64,000 nt of DNA from Stratiolaelaps scimitus (taxonomy: Eukaryota; Arthropoda; Arachnida; Mesostigmata; Laelapidae). Below, in pieces: positions 63,491 through 64,000 of this stretch. The position numbers were made by a program, and so were the translations under genes. Location: NCBI GenBank assembly GCA_019614645.1, contig JABWDB010000006.1:4650001-4714000 (forward strand). Reading direction: 5' to 3'. The notes beneath the pieces were generated by a model that saw only the letters and a list, made by a program, of their open reading frames with translations, was not told the DNA's origin and did no database searches. Within the stretch, counting starts at the first letter, position 1, and each line of letters opens with the position of its first letter.

Positions 63491-64000
63491 CTATCACTAG
63501 CCATGTAAGCAGAAACGCGCAACGCGGCGAACCAACAACGAGCAGCGATAATAGCAGCAGTCATAGCAGTGGAAAACGATGAGCCTGCCCCGAGATGTCG
63601 GTTTCATATATACATATATTGATTATGCCTATTGGGCGTTCGATGCGGCCGGTCAACATACGAATATGACCAGGCTGTTTGCAGGAACGCGCAGGATGAC
63701 GCCTCATCATTCGGCATTGACTCGGCGTTCATATCACCATCGATGATGATAATAATAACAATAATGATAATGATAATTATTAGTATTTAATAATAATAAT
63801 CTTAATCGGAAGCACTGACATGATGGACAACAACGTATTACACATCAATCAATCAATCCATCAGAAAAGTGAAGTAATGCCTTCGAACAGCGTTACTATA
63901 GGAACGGTGAATTGTTTCCTCCACACTGATATGCTGCATGCTGCCAAATGTCGGGATCTGGCCGTCGACTTAACAATTTCGTATAGCTTTGCATTTGAGT
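63491..64000. other. Non-coding window end
   Basis: AT-rich sequence with AAT/ATG triplet runs at about 63742-63805 and a short CAAT repeat at about 63846-63857. No gene is recognised. Confidence 0.5.

Noticed and set aside
1..64000. CRISPR arrays, bacterial operons, ribosome binding sites, integrated phage
   Set aside because: The window is animal nuclear DNA; no regularly spaced repeat-spacer arrays or prokaryotic gene organisation were seen.

Overview
This is eukaryotic (animal) genomic DNA: genes are split by GT-AG introns, coding exons are islands in AT-rich, microsatellite-rich DNA, and the recognisable genes are metazoan (a homeobox factor, ribosomal protein S8 with a TOP-like leader, and a nuclear receptor of the HR39/NR5B type). 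The HR39 type receptor, the Q/A/S-rich proteins and LINE remnants resembling those common in tick genomes suggest an arthropod, probably a chelicerate such as a mite or tick; the species assignment is inference.

Layout. 1-3.9 kb: non-coding, with a (TA)n palindrome and a cluster of three stem-loops. 3.96-4.99 kb: decayed LINE remnant (+), followed by a 33-bp tandem repeat. 6.98-9.30 kb: last two exons of a homeobox gene (-), with the homeodomain split between codons 44 and 45 and a long polyA/polyQ tail. 9.3-20.5 kb: no confirmed exon; a CAG/CTG-, GTT- and GA-rich belt at about 12.4-17.3 kb probably belongs to the 5' part of that homeobox gene. 19.6-25.8 kb: mobile-element zone with a SINE, a longer decayed LINE (+, 20.6-23.2 kb) carrying its own small insertion, and a better preserved 5'-truncated LINE 3' end (-, 25.14-25.79 kb) with a perfect fold-back. 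26.3-28.2 kb: complete RpS8 (-), with three coding exons and a short non-coding leader exon. 28.2-40.4 kb: gene-poor, microsatellite-rich. 40.43-49.41 kb: a complete HR39-type nuclear receptor (-), reconstructed here in ten coding exons whose phases all agree (1322 residues). 49.4-64 kb: upstream DNA with SINEs, (TA)n tracts and a second triplet-repeat belt (53.6-63.5 kb).

All three genes lie on the minus strand. Two are developmental regulators with an extensive triplet-repeat belt upstream, separated by a housekeeping ribosomal protein gene. They do not form an operon, and no shared pathway is evident from the sequence. I saw no CRISPR array, no bacterial operon and no convincing canonical tRNA or rRNA gene. 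The most unusual observations are a SINE and a LINE sharing a 20-base 3' tail, a 26-bp hairpin that pairs fully only as the plus-strand RNA, an inverted duplication at a LINE truncation point, and a divergent homeodomain.
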